Source: JBFGCT01 sp963825565
GTDB lineage: Bacteria > Actinomycetota > Acidimicrobiia > Acidimicrobiales > Ilumatobacteraceae
Assembly (NCBI GenBank): GCA_963825565.1
Contig: CAWGTW010000008.1
Location: 62,001 to 126,000 of the forward strand
Direction of reading: 5' to 3'
Length of the DNA stretch: 64,000 nt
In this document: positions 1 through 8,897 of the stretch, one piece after another
How positions within the stretch are numbered: the stretch's first letter is position 1
How the letters are laid out: each line of letters begins with the position of its first letter
Notes under the pieces: model-generated
Told to the model about the DNA's origin: nothing
What the model saw: only the letters and a program-made list of their open reading frames with translations
The model's database searches: none
Program-made: the position numbers and the translations under genes

Positions 1-25
1 CAGCTACGGGGGAGGGGTGTGAACG

Positions 26-613
26 ATGCCCGTGTGGATCACAGCGACCGATGAGCTCGCCACCCGGTGCCGCCTCCCCGCCGTTCCGGTGCCCGTGTCG
101 GAGTCCACCGCAGCGATGCTCCAGGCTGGCCGGATCGAGCCGTCGGCCATCGCGCTCGACATCGACTCGTACCTGCTCCGCGGCGACCACACGCCCGACG
201 CCGTCGCCGTCCTGAGCCGCTATGTCGCGACACTCGCCTACGTCGGTGCACTGGAGCTGATCGACAGGGGTCGGTCCGACGCTGCGGCGCGCCTGCTGGC
301 CGTGGGGGTCCGGCGGATGCCGGACGATCCGTCGCTGCGGGCGAACCTCGGCGTCGCGCTGTGGGATGCAGGGCTCCGTTACGAGGCGCTCGCCCAGCTG
401 ATGGCCGCCAGCTGCGAGTACGCCGCCGCGGGGCAGGCGGCACCCATGCTGTGGATCCTCACCGCACGCGCCCTGAGCGAAGCAGGTCGCCACGACGATG
501 CCGTCCAGCTGCTCGAACTCCTCGCCGAGACCGAGCCGCAGGTGCCACTCTTCTGGGATCTGCTCGACACGATCGAGGCGCGCCGCGGACAACCGACCGC
601 TTCTCCGAGCTGA
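26..613 (+). CDS. TPR-like helical repeat protein, function unknown
   Basis: This encodes a 195-residue soluble protein with no recognisable enzyme motif. From about residue 75 to the C-terminus it reads as two or three tetratricopeptide-like helical hairpins, with segments such as ALELIDRGRSDAAARLL, LRANLGVALWDAGLRYEAL and ALSEAGRHDDAVQLLELL showing the A/G-rich spacing of TPR units. Such repeats normally mediate protein-protein contacts; the partner cannot be told from the sequence. The ATG at 26 is preceded by a strong GGAGGGG ribosome-binding site about 6 nt upstream. The gene stands alone, followed by about 270 nt without a convincing gene. Coding is clear from codon usage; function is unknown. 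Confidence 0.75.
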   Translation: MPVWITATDELATRCRLPAVPVPVSESTAAMLQAGRIEPSAIALDIDSYLLRGDHTPDAVAVLSRYVATLAYVGALELIDRGRSDAAARLLAVGVRRMPDDPSLRANLGVALWDAGLRYEALAQLMAASCEYAAAGQAAPMLWILTARALSEAGRHDDAVQLLELLAETEPQVPLFWDLLDTIEARRGQPTASPS

Positions 614-879
614 GCTCGCCGAGGTACTCGATCGCGACGACCAGGCAGTCGCGGCCGAGCCTTGGCGGTGGCCCCCTCGCTGTGATTTCGTCTCCGAAGT
701 GCTGTGATACGTTCCGTCGACCGCAGATGAACCTGGAGTGTTCGTCCGGCGCGAGAAGCGCTCCCGGCGGCTCGCACTCATCACCGACGACCTGGAGGGG
801 TCGTGTGGACGGGGCCGCTGCTGCCCGACACACCACTGCGGCGGGCGTGTATGACTTCCATGATCCAGAGGAGACAACG

Positions 880-3207
880 ATGAAGAGATCTGCACTGGTG
901 ATCGCCGTCTCGGCGCTCATCGCGGCCGGCGTGGCACCGGGTATCGGAGCAGCGAGCGGTGAAACCGCTGCGCACGACGATCTTCCGATGCTCGGAGCGA
1001 ACACCGACAACCCGAGCCACCCGCTGGGTGACGAGCAGTCGGCACTGAAACTGAAGGGCTTCGAGCAGAAGGTCAACGGCAAGACCAGTGGGCCGGTGGC
1101 CGAAGTCGCCAAGGGCCAGTTCGTCGAACTCGAGCGCGAGGGCGAAGACAGCATCTGGACCGTGCTCGGCCAGTTCGGCGATACCGAGTCGCCCTACGGC
1201 GTCCTGCAGGGCGGAGCACTCGGCCCGCAGCGAAACGAGATCCCCGAGCCCGATCGTTCGGTGGACAACACGACGATCTGGGCACCCGACTTCACGCCGG
1301 AGTACTACGAGGACCTCCTGTTCTCCGAGGCGCCAGGCGACGTGTCGATGCGGAACTTCTACATCGAGCAGTCGTCGAACCGGTACACGGTGAACGGCGA
1401 TGTCACCGATTGGGTCCAACTCCCATACCGCGCGGCCCACTACGGACGTGACTACTGCGGAGGCATCGTGTGTCAGACCACCTGGTGGTTCGTCAACGAC
1501 TCGATCGACGCCTGGTATGCGGATCAAGTAACCGCCGGAAAGTCTGTCGCCGAGATCAATGACTATCTCGCACAGTTCGACGTGTGGGACCGCTACGACA
1601 TCGACGGCGACGGCGACTTCAACGAACCCGACGGCTACATCGACCACTTCCAGGCGGTCCACGCCGGCGAAGGCCAGGAAACCGGCGGTGGCTCGTATGG
1701 TAGCGACGCCATCTGGAGCCATCGCTGGTACGCCTACTTCTCGGCGAACGGACCCGATGGCCCCGGTCCGAGTTCCTACGGCGGCGTCAAGATCGGCGGC
1801 ACCGACTTCTGGATCGGCGACTACACCGTCGAGCCGGAGAACGGTGGGGTCGGCGTGTTCGCCCACGAGTTCGGCCACGACCTCGGTCTTCCCGACCTCT
1901 ACGACACCAGCGGCAACACCGGTGGTGCGGAGAACTCGGTGGCGTTCTGGTCGCTGTATTCCAGCGGCTCCTACGGCAGCACCGGTGTCGCAGCTGAGGG
2001 CATCGGCTCCAAGCCGATCCCGATGAGCGCCTACGAGAAGATCTTCCTCGGTTGGAGCGACTACACGGTTGTCGAACACGGCGAGAACGCGTCGATCAAG
2101 CTCGGTCCGGCAAGCGCCACGACCAAGCAGGCACAGGCCGTCGTCGCGTTGCTCCCCGACAAGGAAATCAACTTCGACGTCGGTGATCCGTACTCGGGTG
2201 ACTTCTTCTACTTCTCGGGCTCGGGCAACGATCTCGACAACTCGATGACCCGTTCGGTGACGCTGCCCGCAGGGACACCCAGCCTCACGGCGAAGGCGAA
2301 CGTCGACATCGAGTTGGATTGGGACTATGCCTACCTCACGGTCAACGGTGCGTCCGTCGAGACGAACCTGTCGACCAACACGAACCCGTTCGGCCAGAAC
2401 TTCGGCTACGGCATCACCGGGTACAGCGGCGGCTGGGTCGACCTGATCGCCGACCTGTCGGCGTTCGCCGGCCAGACGGTCGACATCGGCTTCCGCTACT
2501 GGACCGATGGCGCGGTCGCCAATCCGGGCATCTTCATCGACGACATCGCCATCACCGGTCAGCCGCTCGACGATGCCGAGACGGATCCGGGCTGGAGCTA
2601 CGCCGGATTCGCCCGGAGCGGTTCGGTGATCACCCAGTCGTTCTTCAACGCCTACTTCGCCGAGTTCCGCAACTACCGCGGCTACGACGACGGCCTGCGG
2701 ACCGGCCCGTACAACTTCGGGTTCGTCAACGACCCCGCGTTGGGCAACTGGGTGGAGCACTTCCCGTACCAGGACGGACTGCTCGTGTGGTACTACGACA
2801 CGTCCTTCGCCGACAACAACGTCGGTGACAGCTGCCTCAGCGGCCGCTGCGGTGGTCTGGTCCTGCCGGTCGATGCCCATCCCGACCTGCTGCTGCGACC
2901 CGACAACGGTCAGGTGTGGCGTCCCCGGGTGCAGTCGTACGACTCCACGTTCGGACTCGAGAAGACCGACGTCGTCTGCCTCCACATGAACAGCGTGGAG
3001 GGCTGCTACGGCGGTCTGCCGGCGAACAAGGTGTTCGACGATTCGAAGAGCTACTGGGTGGCTCCCGATGCGTCGATCGGCAACAAGGGCTGGGCGAGCG
3101 TGCCCGTGCCGAACACGGGAACCACCATCACGGTGAAGAGCGTGTCGGCCCAGGGCAACTTCATGCAGGTGCAGGTCAACGCGCCGGCAGCCGCCAAGAA
3201 GAAGTAG
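880..3207 (+). CDS. Secreted M6-family (immune inhibitor A-like) metalloprotease
   Basis: This is a 775-residue secreted zinc endopeptidase. The ATG at 880 was chosen because AGAGGAG lies just upstream and a Sec signal peptide follows directly (MKRSALVIAVSALIAAGVAP). Upstream in-frame codons to position 67 lack a signal sequence. The metzincin-type zinc motif HEFGHDLGLPD begins at H329 with E330 as catalytic base, as in the M6/immune inhibitor A family. Residues about 237-250 are Asp/Gly rich (YDIDGDGDFNEPDGYID), a possible calcium site. A MAM/jelly-roll-like segment (WDYAYLTVNG to DDIAITGQ, about residues 485-565) follows the protease domain. The C-terminus ends in a short Lys tract with no visible wall anchor. 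It is probably exported to degrade external proteins. The gene is monocistronic and faces a terminator-like hairpin. Confidence 0.88.
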   Translation: MKRSALVIAVSALIAAGVAPGIGAASGETAAHDDLPMLGANTDNPSHPLGDEQSALKLKGFEQKVNGKTSGPVAEVAKGQFVELEREGEDSIWTVLGQFGDTESPYGVLQGGALGPQRNEIPEPDRSVDNTTIWAPDFTPEYYEDLLFSEAPGDVSMRNFYIEQSSNRYTVNGDVTDWVQLPYRAAHYGRDYCGGIVCQTTWWFVNDSIDAWYADQVTAGKSVAEINDYLAQFDVWDRYDIDGDGDFNEPDGYIDHFQAVHAGEGQETGGGSYGSDAIWSHRWYAYFSANGPDGPGPSSYGGVKIGGTDFWIGDYTVEPENGGVGVFAHEFGHDLGLPDLYDTSGNTGGAENSVAFWSLYSSGSYGSTGVAAEGIGSKPIPMSAYEKIFLGWSDYTVVEHGENASIKLGPASATTKQAQAVVALLPDKEINFDVGDPYSGDFFYFSGSGNDLDNSMTRSVTLPAGTPSLTAKANVDIELDWDYAYLTVNGASVETNLSTNTNPFGQNFGYGITGYSGGWVDLIADLSAFAGQTVDIGFRYWTDGAVANPGIFIDDIAITGQPLDDAETDPGWSYAGFARSGSVITQSFFNAYFAEFRNYRGYDDGLRTGPYNFGFVNDPALGNWVEHFPYQDGLLVWYYDTSFADNNVGDSCLSGRCGGLVLPVDAHPDLLLRPDNGQVWRPRVQSYDSTFGLEKTDVVCLHMNSVEGCYGGLPANKVFDDSKSYWVAPDASIGNKGWASVPVPNTGTTITVKSVSAQGNFMQVQVNAPAAAKKK

Positions 3208-3229
3208 TAGTCACCCGCGGCGGACTGAC

Positions 3230-3274
3230 GATCCACTCGGCTCGGGCCTCATCGAGGTCTGGGCCGAGTGGATC
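3230..3274. terminator. Bidirectional terminator-like hairpin between convergent genes
   Basis: Perfect 12-bp arms (gatccactcggc at 3230-3241, gccgagtggatc at 3263-3274) enclose a 21-nt loop that can itself pair (ggcctc with gaggtc). It lies between the 3' ends of the M6 protease and the convergent MarR gene. No U-tract follows on either strand, which is common in high-GC actinobacteria. Confidence 0.6.
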
Positions 3275-3418
3275 TCGTGCCAGCGCGGTGGCGCCTCGAG
3301 CACGGACTCAAGACGGGCGACCGACTGATAGACGTCGCTCGCTCTCTCGCTCTCGCGCTGAGCGCGGAGGCGTGGACCCCTGGATCGACGACCTCCTGCA
3401 CGGTCGGGAAGTGAGTTG

Positions 3419-3853
3419 TCAGTCCGCAGGTGCGGTGCGCTCGAGCTCGTCCATCAGGGAGACGATCTCCTTGACGGTCGCCGACGCGTCCGGCAGGTGT
3501 CCGAGGAGCGCGGCCGTGGCTTGTCGCAGCAGCGTGCGTCCGCGAGCGGTCAACACCACCTCGACTCCTCGATGGTCGGTGTCGATCGCGCCGTAGGTCC
3601 GGTGGAGTAGGCCGGCGGCTTCCATGCGGTCGAGGAGCTTGGTGGTCCCGCCGCTCGTGAGGCCCACCACCTCGGCGATCACGCCCGGCCGAGTGGGTCC
3701 GTCGAGATCGAGGAGACACAACACCAGGAGCGGCGCATTCGTGACGAAATCCGGCTCGTTCGTCGCCGCGGCCAGCGACCGGGTCACCCCGGAACCGAAC
3801 CGGGCCAACTGCAGGAGCAGTCTCTCTGCGTTCTCGTGAGGGGCATCAGACAT
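3419..3853 (-). CDS. MarR-family transcriptional regulator
   Basis: This is a 144-residue winged-helix DNA-binding protein of MarR size. The central part, about residues 45-105, reads as the wing-helix fold: LLVLCLLDLDGPTRPGVIAE, then the recognition-helix region LTSGGTTKLLDRMEAAGLL, then the wing with the family-typical D-x-R/H-G step (IDTDHRGVEVVLTARGRTLL). The terminal helices would form the dimer interface. Such proteins usually repress an adjacent gene and respond to small aromatic ligands. The only divergent neighbours here are a decayed region on the same strand and the convergent protease, so the target is not evident. The ATG at 3853 is the natural start. Confidence 0.85.
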   Translation of the reverse strand: MSDAPHENAERLLLQLARFGSGVTRSLAAATNEPDFVTNAPLLVLCLLDLDGPTRPGVIAEVVGLTSGGTTKLLDRMEAAGLLHRTYGAIDTDHRGVEVVLTARGRTLLRQATAALLGHLPDASATVKEIVSLMDELERTAPAD

Positions 3854-4260
3854 TGACCCTGAAAGTAACGCATCCGCGGGGGGCGGTGGAATTGAGTGGC
3901 AAGAACCGCTCGCCGTAGGGCCACCGTGGCGACGAACTGGTGGACGTGCACGTGATCGAGCTTGCCGGCTTGGTTCGGAACCTGACGCGCACCACGGTGT
4001 CGCTGGACGCGACGCTGACGACGGTCGGTCCGGAGTTCTCGCGCACGCAAACGTGGCGGCCGGACTCCATCTCGGTCCAGCCCCCCGACTGCGCCGCGTG
4101 CCCGAGCGCGTCGACGAGCTCTTCGATCAACTGCCGGCCGGTCAGCTGTCGGCGTCACTGCCTCGATCCTGGCGCTCCGCGTGGTCGCCGGGGTCATCGG
4201 TGACGGAGTCGTCGGGCGCTCCCACACCCGGCCGCAGAGGTCAGCGACGTGGCTTCTTCG
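3854..4260. other. Stretch without a convincing gene
   Basis: About 400 nt separate the MarR gene from the DUF2252 remnant. A 94-codon minus-strand frame exists (3846-4130), but it has no family resemblance and skewed composition. The only notable content is one copy of a 32-nt direct repeat at 4048-4079. Confidence 0.5.
4048..4079 (+). repeat. 32-nt direct repeat, copy 1
   Basis: This starts caaacgtggcggccggactc and ends atctcggtcca. The second copy at 5431-5462 is identical except for one base (c/t). The two copies bracket the decayed DUF2252/ABC block. Confidence 0.85.
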
Positions 4261-4905
4261 GCGGTGACGGCTCGAACTCGGCCGGAACATTCGTTCGGAC
4301 TCGATCGCCGCGACCAACGCGGCGTGGTCCTGTTCGTTGACGTCGGCGTATGAGGCGGCAAACTCGGTCACGGCGTCATCGAACTCGTCGGTCTCCCCCA
4401 GATAGGCCGAGATCGACACGCGGAAGCCCGAACGTGCGTGGGCCCGTGCCAGGGTGATGCCGCACACCTGAGCGTAGCAAGCGAGCGCCGCTGGCGTGAG
4501 ATGGGTGACGTCGATCGATGCCTTGCCGTCCCAGAGTTGGCGCACGTAGAAGTCGTGCACCTTGTTGTCGAGGGCTCGAAGGCGGTACCAGCCGAGCAGC
4601 GGATCGCTCGCCGTCTGCATGAGCCGTTGGCCCTCCACCACGCGTTGGCCGCGGTTGTCGTAGGGAGACGGTCCGCAGTACGGCTCGAGCACCGAGCGCT
4701 TCGCCTCCTTCAGCTGCAACAGCAACGGATCGCGCTCGTTCAGCCCCACCATCAGCACGACCATCGCGCGGGTCCCCACGCTGCCGACCCCGACCACCTT
4801 GCGTGCCAGGTGTACGTATCGATAGCCGTCGAGCAAGTGCTGGTGTTGTGACGACAAGCTCGCTCGGTTCGGGTCGTGGGACCAATGCTCGGGCGACGGC
4901 GACGC
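4200..4905 (-). pseudogene. C-terminal remnant of a DUF2252-family protein
   Basis: The minus strand from about 4863 down to about 4260 reads as the C-terminal third of a DUF2252 protein: ARKVVGVGSVGTRAMVVL, DPLLLQLKEAKRSVLEPY, QRVVEGQRLMQTASDPLLGW, DFYVRQLWDGKASID, LARAHARSGF and FAASYADVNEQDHAALVAAI are typical of the family. The family is normally about 400-470 residues, so roughly the first half is missing. The remnant has no start codon or ribosome-binding site of its own. Its upstream side runs, within about 45 nt and in another frame, into a truncated ABC transporter ATPase. The simplest reading is a deletion that removed the end of the ABC operon and the start of this gene. DUF2252 proteins have no agreed function. 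Confidence 0.75.
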
Positions 4906-4907
4906 GT

Positions 4908-5371
4908 CTGCTGCTGACCGCCGGAGAGCTCGCTCGGAAGGCTGTCGATCCGGTTCGCCATCCCGACGGTCTGCACGATGGTGTCGAACCAAGCCTGGTC
5001 AGGCTTCTCGCCGGCCAGCGTGAGCGGGAGGAGGATGTTCTCCTTCGCCGAGAGGGTGGGGATCAGGTTGTACTGCTGGAAAATGAATCCCAGCCGATCG
5101 CGGCGAAGCAACGTCGGATCGGTCTTGCTCAGGCCCGACGGGGCGGTCTCACCGATGAAGGTTTCCCAGAGGTGAGCCGATCGAGCCCGGCGACGCACTG
5201 CATGAGTGTGCTCTTGCCCGAGCCCGACGGGCCCATGATGGCGGTGAACTGCTGCGCGGGGAACGACACCGTGACACCGGCCAGCGCCTGCACCTCGGTC
5301 TCTCCGGCCCCGTAGGTCTTGACGGCGTCGAGAGCCCGCGCTGCGCCGGTCTCCACGATGGTGTCGGTCAT
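4908..5371 (-). pseudogene. Truncated, frameshifted ABC transporter ATPase (LolD/MacB type)
   Basis: The start is intact: ATG at 5371 follows an AGGGAGA ribosome-binding site, then MTDTIVETGAARALDAVKTY and the Walker A motif GPSGSGKST. Near 5170, after GLDRLTSG, the reading frame is lost by what looks like a one-base deletion. The next frame continues the family sequence: LLRRDRLGFIFQQYNLIPT (Q-loop), then SELSGGQQQ (signature motif). It stops there. Walker B, the H-loop and any permease gene are absent, because the sequence passes into the DUF2252 remnant. In the LolD/MacB/FtsE-like group this ATPase would power an FtsX/MacB-type permease. As sequenced it cannot make a working ATPase. Confidence 0.8.
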
Positions 5372-5430
5372 CTCTGTTCTCCCTAGTCAGGTCGTTGTTG
5401 TGTGTGGCCCGCACCGACGAGCTCGGCACA

Positions 5431-5462
5431 CAAACGTGGCGGCCGGACTCTATCTCGGTCCA
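5431..5462 (+). repeat. 32-nt direct repeat, copy 2
   Basis: Second copy of the 4048-4079 repeat, 31 of 32 bases identical and in the same orientation. It lies upstream of the ABC remnant, in the gap before the divergent gene at 5602. Confidence 0.85.
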
Positions 5463-5601
5463 CCGACGACGGGCTTGTCGCAAGATTCTTCGCGCGGCAG
5501 GTTCTGCGTCCAGAATGACCGCCACGCTCAACGCCGACGCAGTGAACGACCACTCAGCGGGGATCGCGCTGAGCCCCAACCAACAGAAAGGATTCCGACT
5601 C

Positions 5602-6138
5602 ATGGATCTCAAGCAGAAGCTCATCGACCTCGCCCGTGAGGCCACAGGCGACAACGAGATCACCGTTGCCGGCGACTTCCAGCCCAAGGGGCTCACCTGG
5701 AAGCGCGCCGCCGCCGCGGGTGCCGGGTCGCTCGTGGGCAGCGCCGTCTCGGGAGGCAACGACTCCGCGGCCGGTCTCGGGGCATCGGTCGGCTACGTGG
5801 CCGGCACCTATGCAGGAACGTCCGGTGAGCTTCCTCCCGTGATCGTCGTCGCGGCGTCGCCACACAAGCTGTACCTGCTCACGTCGAACAACGCCAAGGG
5901 GATCATCCTGGCCAAGCATCTCGTGCTCCTCGACACACTCGACCGCGACAACCTGAGCGTCGAGATGCACCAGAAGGCCACCGTGCGCACCGCGATCATC
6001 ACCGACGACTCGACCGGCCACCAGTACAAGATCGAGGGCAAGCGGATCCTCTTCCACCACATGAACGACATGCTCGACGCTCTCGCCGCGTCCGATGCGG
6101 AGGACGACGTCCACGAGAGCGCCCTCACGGCGGAGTGA
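5602..6138 (+). CDS. Hypothetical protein, 178 aa
   Basis: No family is recognised. The ATG at 5602 follows AGAAAGGA at good spacing and starts MDLKQKLIDLAREATGD. Residues about 35-75 are Gly/Ala/Ser rich (AAAAGAGSLVGSAVSGG, GLGASVGYVAGTYAGTSG), long enough to be a weak hydrophobic hairpin. The rest (VVAASPHKLYLLTSNNAKG, IEGKRILFHHMNDMLDAL) resembles the small beta-rich, PH-like proteins of unknown role found in actinobacteria, but this is only an impression. It overlaps or abuts the following membrane-protein gene, so the two are probably co-transcribed. Confidence 0.75.
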   Translation: MDLKQKLIDLAREATGDNEITVAGDFQPKGLTWKRAAAAGAGSLVGSAVSGGNDSAAGLGASVGYVAGTYAGTSGELPPVIVVAASPHKLYLLTSNNAKGIILAKHLVLLDTLDRDNLSVEMHQKATVRTAIITDDSTGHQYKIEGKRILFHHMNDMLDALAASDAEDDVHESALTAE

Positions 6139-6140
6139 TC

Positions 6141-6539
6141 ATGAAGCGTCCCTTCCTCGTCACCATCATCGGGATCGTCATGATCCTCGTCGGGCTGCTC
6201 CAAGTCGGGGCCGGCATCCTGCTGCTGGGCCAACGCAACGACGCCACCGTTCTCGCCGATGCGAACGCGACCACGAACGAACTGACCTCGATCGCCGTCA
6301 CGCTCCTCGTGATCGGAGCGATTTCGGTGTTGATCGCGTTTGCGCTGCTGAACGGCAGCCGCCTCGCCCGCGGAATGATCGGCGTGCTGGAGCTGGTCCA
6401 GATCGCCGCTGGCGTCTACGTGCTCGTGACGTTGGACAGCAACCATCAGGCCGCCGCGTTCGGCCAGATCGCCGGCGCGCTGATCGTTCTGTATTTCCTG
6501 TTCGGCACCGAGAAGGCGAAGTCGTTCTTCGCCCGGTGA
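6141..6539 (+). CDS. Small integral membrane protein, unknown function
   Basis: This is a 132-residue protein with about four hydrophobic helices: FLVTIIGIVMILVGLLQVG, IAVTLLVIGAISVLIAFALL, GVLELVQIAAGVYVLVTL and IAGALIVLYFLFG. It ends in a short basic tail (EKAKSFFAR). The ATG at 6141 has GGAG a few bases upstream; a GTG at 6135, overlapping the preceding stop codon, is an alternative start. Tight coupling to the 178-aa gene upstream suggests one operon. No catalytic residues or known family are visible. Confidence 0.75.
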   Translation: MKRPFLVTIIGIVMILVGLLQVGAGILLLGQRNDATVLADANATTNELTSIAVTLLVIGAISVLIAFALLNGSRLARGMIGVLELVQIAAGVYVLVTLDSNHQAAAFGQIAGALIVLYFLFGTEKAKSFFAR

Positions 6540-6755
6540 GACTGCTCGCGCACCAACCCATCGAACTCAGTCCGGCTGTCCGCAGCGGGACGGCGGGATG
6601 AAGGGCGGAAAGAGCCAGGTTGACTTGCGCAGAAAGTGACTTGCCACCGCAAGGGGACGACCGGTATGTTCGCCCAACCCTGCCAATTCCGGCGAGTCGT
6701 GCGGACGTCTCCGCCTCGGCCCCTGACCGAGAACCTTCACATGACAGGACTCCCC

Positions 6756-8033
6756 ATGGCATCCATTCACCGCCAGTCGGTTGCAGCGCTCCTTTGTGGG
6801 GTGCTGGTTCTTGCGGCGTGCGGCAGCGACGACAACAGCGGCGGCGGCAGCAGCAACGACGGTGCTTCGGAGGTCGAGCTGGCCTTCGAGTTGCCGACGA
6901 ACGAGATGAGCCCCGACGATGTGGCTGCCCTCCCAGACATCGCGACGGGGGTCGCTGCGGACCCGACCAACCTGCAGGCCAACGAGACGCCTGGCTTGCT
7001 CTACGGGGTGTGGGATCCCGCTCGGGGTGTCAACCTGGCAGCCGCCGGGTTGTCGGAGACCGACGGCGAGACGACCATGGCCACCGACATGTCGTTCCGG
7101 ATCGGCAGCATCACGAAGACCTTCACAGCCACTGCAGTGTTGTTGCTCGTCGATGACGGCAAGGTCGATCTGGATGAGCCGGTGGCGACCTACACGGGCG
7201 ATCTGACCAGCGCGTTGCCCGGCGGTGACACCGCCACGGTGCGATCGTTGCTGGGGATGAGCTCGGGTCTGCCCGAGTACGTCAACGATCCCGAAGGGCC
7301 CTTCACGCAGCAGCTCCGGGAGCCCGACCGCGAGTTCACCGCCGACGAGCTCGTCGCTGCCGCGGCCGGGGAGGAACCGACGTCGACCGACGAGGTCACG
7401 TACGTGAACACGAACTACTTGGTGCTGGGCCAGCTCGTCGAGGACGTGTCGGGGAGTTCGTTCAGTGACTTCGTCAAGGAACGCATCCTCGACCCGCTCG
7501 GGCTCCAGAACACGATCATCCCGGACCAGGCGGTGACGGCGCCGGTCACCACACACGGCTACCTCAATGCATCGTGGGCCGACTTCGGCGACCAGGAGAT
7601 CCCCGACGATGTGCTTGCCGCCGGGCAGAGCGGCGATGACGTGACCAAGGTGTCGTCCTCGGTCGGTGGCTCTGCCGGCAACGGCGTGTCGACGCTCGAA
7701 GATCTGGCAACCTGGGCTGCTGCCGACTTCGGCAACGTGCTGCTGTCGGACTCGTCCCGTGAAGCCCGTCTCGCAGGAACATCCGCCGAGAACATCCTGC
7801 CGACGTCCGAGTACGGGCTGGGGCTCCAGATCGTGGGTGACTGGCACGGTCACGGGGGAGAGATCTTCGGCTGGGAGTCGTTCCTGCTCGCCAACCCGAC
7901 CACCGGGCAGGTCGCCGTCGTGAACGCCAACGCCTGCTGTGGCTTGGGTGTGACCACGATCGGCCTCGCCGCAGCATCGTTCCCCGACGACGCCACGATG
8001 CAGGCGCTCGTGGCGGCACTCTTCGGGTTCTGA
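6756..8033 (+). CDS. Lipoprotein serine hydrolase, class C beta-lactamase / DD-peptidase fold
   Basis: This 425-residue protein belongs to the PF00144-type serine beta-lactamase/transpeptidase-like family. The ATG at 6756 has AGGA 6-7 nt upstream; an in-frame ATG at 6741 is less well placed. The N-terminus is a lipoprotein signal with lipobox LVLAAC, followed by a Ser/Gly/Asp linker. The SxxK motif is SITK (S118, K121), the second motif is YVN within EVTYVNTNYLVLG, and a third HGG-type motif is present (HGHGGEIFGW). The family includes D-alanyl-D-alanine carboxypeptidases, esterases and true beta-lactamases; the substrate cannot be assigned here. It is predicted to be tethered outside the cytoplasmic membrane. 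The gene is monocistronic. Confidence 0.88.
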   Translation: MASIHRQSVAALLCGVLVLAACGSDDNSGGGSSNDGASEVELAFELPTNEMSPDDVAALPDIATGVAADPTNLQANETPGLLYGVWDPARGVNLAAAGLSETDGETTMATDMSFRIGSITKTFTATAVLLLVDDGKVDLDEPVATYTGDLTSALPGGDTATVRSLLGMSSGLPEYVNDPEGPFTQQLREPDREFTADELVAAAAGEEPTSTDEVTYVNTNYLVLGQLVEDVSGSSFSDFVKERILDPLGLQNTIIPDQAVTAPVTTHGYLNASWADFGDQEIPDDVLAAGQSGDDVTKVSSSVGGSAGNGVSTLEDLATWAAADFGNVLLSDSSREARLAGTSAENILPTSEYGLGLQIVGDWHGHGGEIFGWESFLLANPTTGQVAVVNANACCGLGVTTIGLAAASFPDDATMQALVAALFGF

Positions 8034-8332
8034 GCGGGTCGGCGCTCTCAGCCCTCTTCTCACCGATCGGCTGCGGAGGCCTGCTCTCGCCGCTCGAGCT
8101 GTTGCCCGCGGAGCGTGCCACCCGTCGACCAGCTGATCGGATCACACCTACTAGGCATGGTCGGGGTGGGGACTCCGACCAACCCCTTGGCATCCCTACG
8201 AGCTTCACGATGCTCGGGTCGATCAGGATGAGTCCGGCTCTCGCTGGCCGTCGAGGGCATCCGATATCGATCCGCTCTGGGGTGCAGTTGGCGTGATGGC
8301 AAAGATTGCCAACAGCGTGTAGTCTCGTGCAC
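8034..8332. other. Intergenic stretch, nothing recognised
   Basis: About 300 nt between the serine hydrolase and the toxin-antitoxin pair. Open frames here are short and lack family resemblance. The promoter of the antitoxin gene must lie near the right end, but no clear -35/-10 pair was found. Confidence 0.5.
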
Positions 8333-8563
8333 ATGACCACGATGAACGTCTCGTTGCCCGACGAGTTGAAGACGTTCGTCGACGAGCGCGTCGACAGCGG
8401 CTACGGGTCAACCAGCGAGTACGTCCGCGATCTCATCCGACGCGACCGGGAACGCGAACACCTACGCAGCCTCGTTCTTGAGGGCGCGAACTCCGGTCCT
8501 GGCCGAATCGCCGACGACGACTACTTCACGTCCTTGCGCGCTCGCATCTCGTCGGACACCTGA
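8333..8563 (+). CDS. ParD-type ribbon-helix-helix antitoxin
   Basis: This is a 76-residue antitoxin. The N-terminal beta strand and two helices match the ParD/CopG RHH fold: MNVSLPDELKTFVDERVDSG, then YGSTSEYVRDLIRRDRERE. The tail (GRIADDDYFTSLRARI) is the usual flexible toxin-binding region. It would bind its own promoter as a dimer and neutralise the toxin encoded 4 nt downstream. The ATG at 8333 was preferred over a TTG at 8306, because the fold begins directly at MTTMNVSLPD. Confidence 0.9.
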   Translation: MTTMNVSLPDELKTFVDERVDSGYGSTSEYVRDLIRRDREREHLRSLVLEGANSGPGRIADDDYFTSLRARISSDT

Positions 8564-8567
8564 GCTG

Positions 8568-8897
8568 ATGGCGGCGAGGCCGGTCCAGTTCCGAGATCTC
8601 GAATCGGCAGACCTCGACGCGGCGATCGACTACTACCTCAGTGAGGCAGGCCAAGACGTCGCGCTCCGGTTCGTTGACGCCATCGAGAGAACCGCTCGAC
8701 GCGTCGGCAAGAACCCGCAACTCGGAACGCTGCGATTCGCCTACGAACTCGGACTCCCCGGCCTTCGAGCCCTGCCAGTCGGCCGGTACCCGTACCTGAT
8801 GTTCTACGTCGGCCGTGAAGATGTCATCGACGTCTGGCGGCTCCTCCACACCAGCCGAGACATCCCCACCAGGCTTCAAGACAGCGCCAACGATTGA
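8568..8897 (+). CDS. ParE/RelE-superfamily toxin
   Basis: This is a 109-residue toxin of the RelE/ParE fold. It starts with the typical strand and helices (VQFRDLESADLDAAIDYYLS, ALRFVDAIERTARRVGKNPQ) and has the core Gly-Leu-Arg-x-Leu-Pro-Val-Gly-Arg-Tyr-Pro turn (GLRALPVGRYPYLMFYV) followed by the C-terminal strand DVIDVWRLLHTSRDIPTRL. The R-Y-P-Y-L-x-F-Y-V block is diagnostic of ParE-like plasmid-stabilisation toxins, which usually act on DNA gyrase, though some relatives are ribonucleases. It follows the antitoxin stop by 4 nt, so the two form one operon. Both copies look intact. Confidence 0.9.
   Translation: MAARPVQFRDLESADLDAAIDYYLSEAGQDVALRFVDAIERTARRVGKNPQLGTLRFAYELGLPGLRALPVGRYPYLMFYVGREDVIDVWRLLHTSRDIPTRLQDSAND

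Noticed and set aside
67..879. Long upstream extension of the M6 protease frame
   Set aside because: The frame is open to 67 but overlaps the TPR-like gene in another frame, has Arg-rich shadow composition and places the signal peptide internally. ATG 880 has a good ribosome-binding site and signal peptide.
3846..4130. 94-residue minus-strand ORF
   Set aside because: It has no family resemblance, poor codon bias, and contains the 32-nt repeat; likely noncoding.
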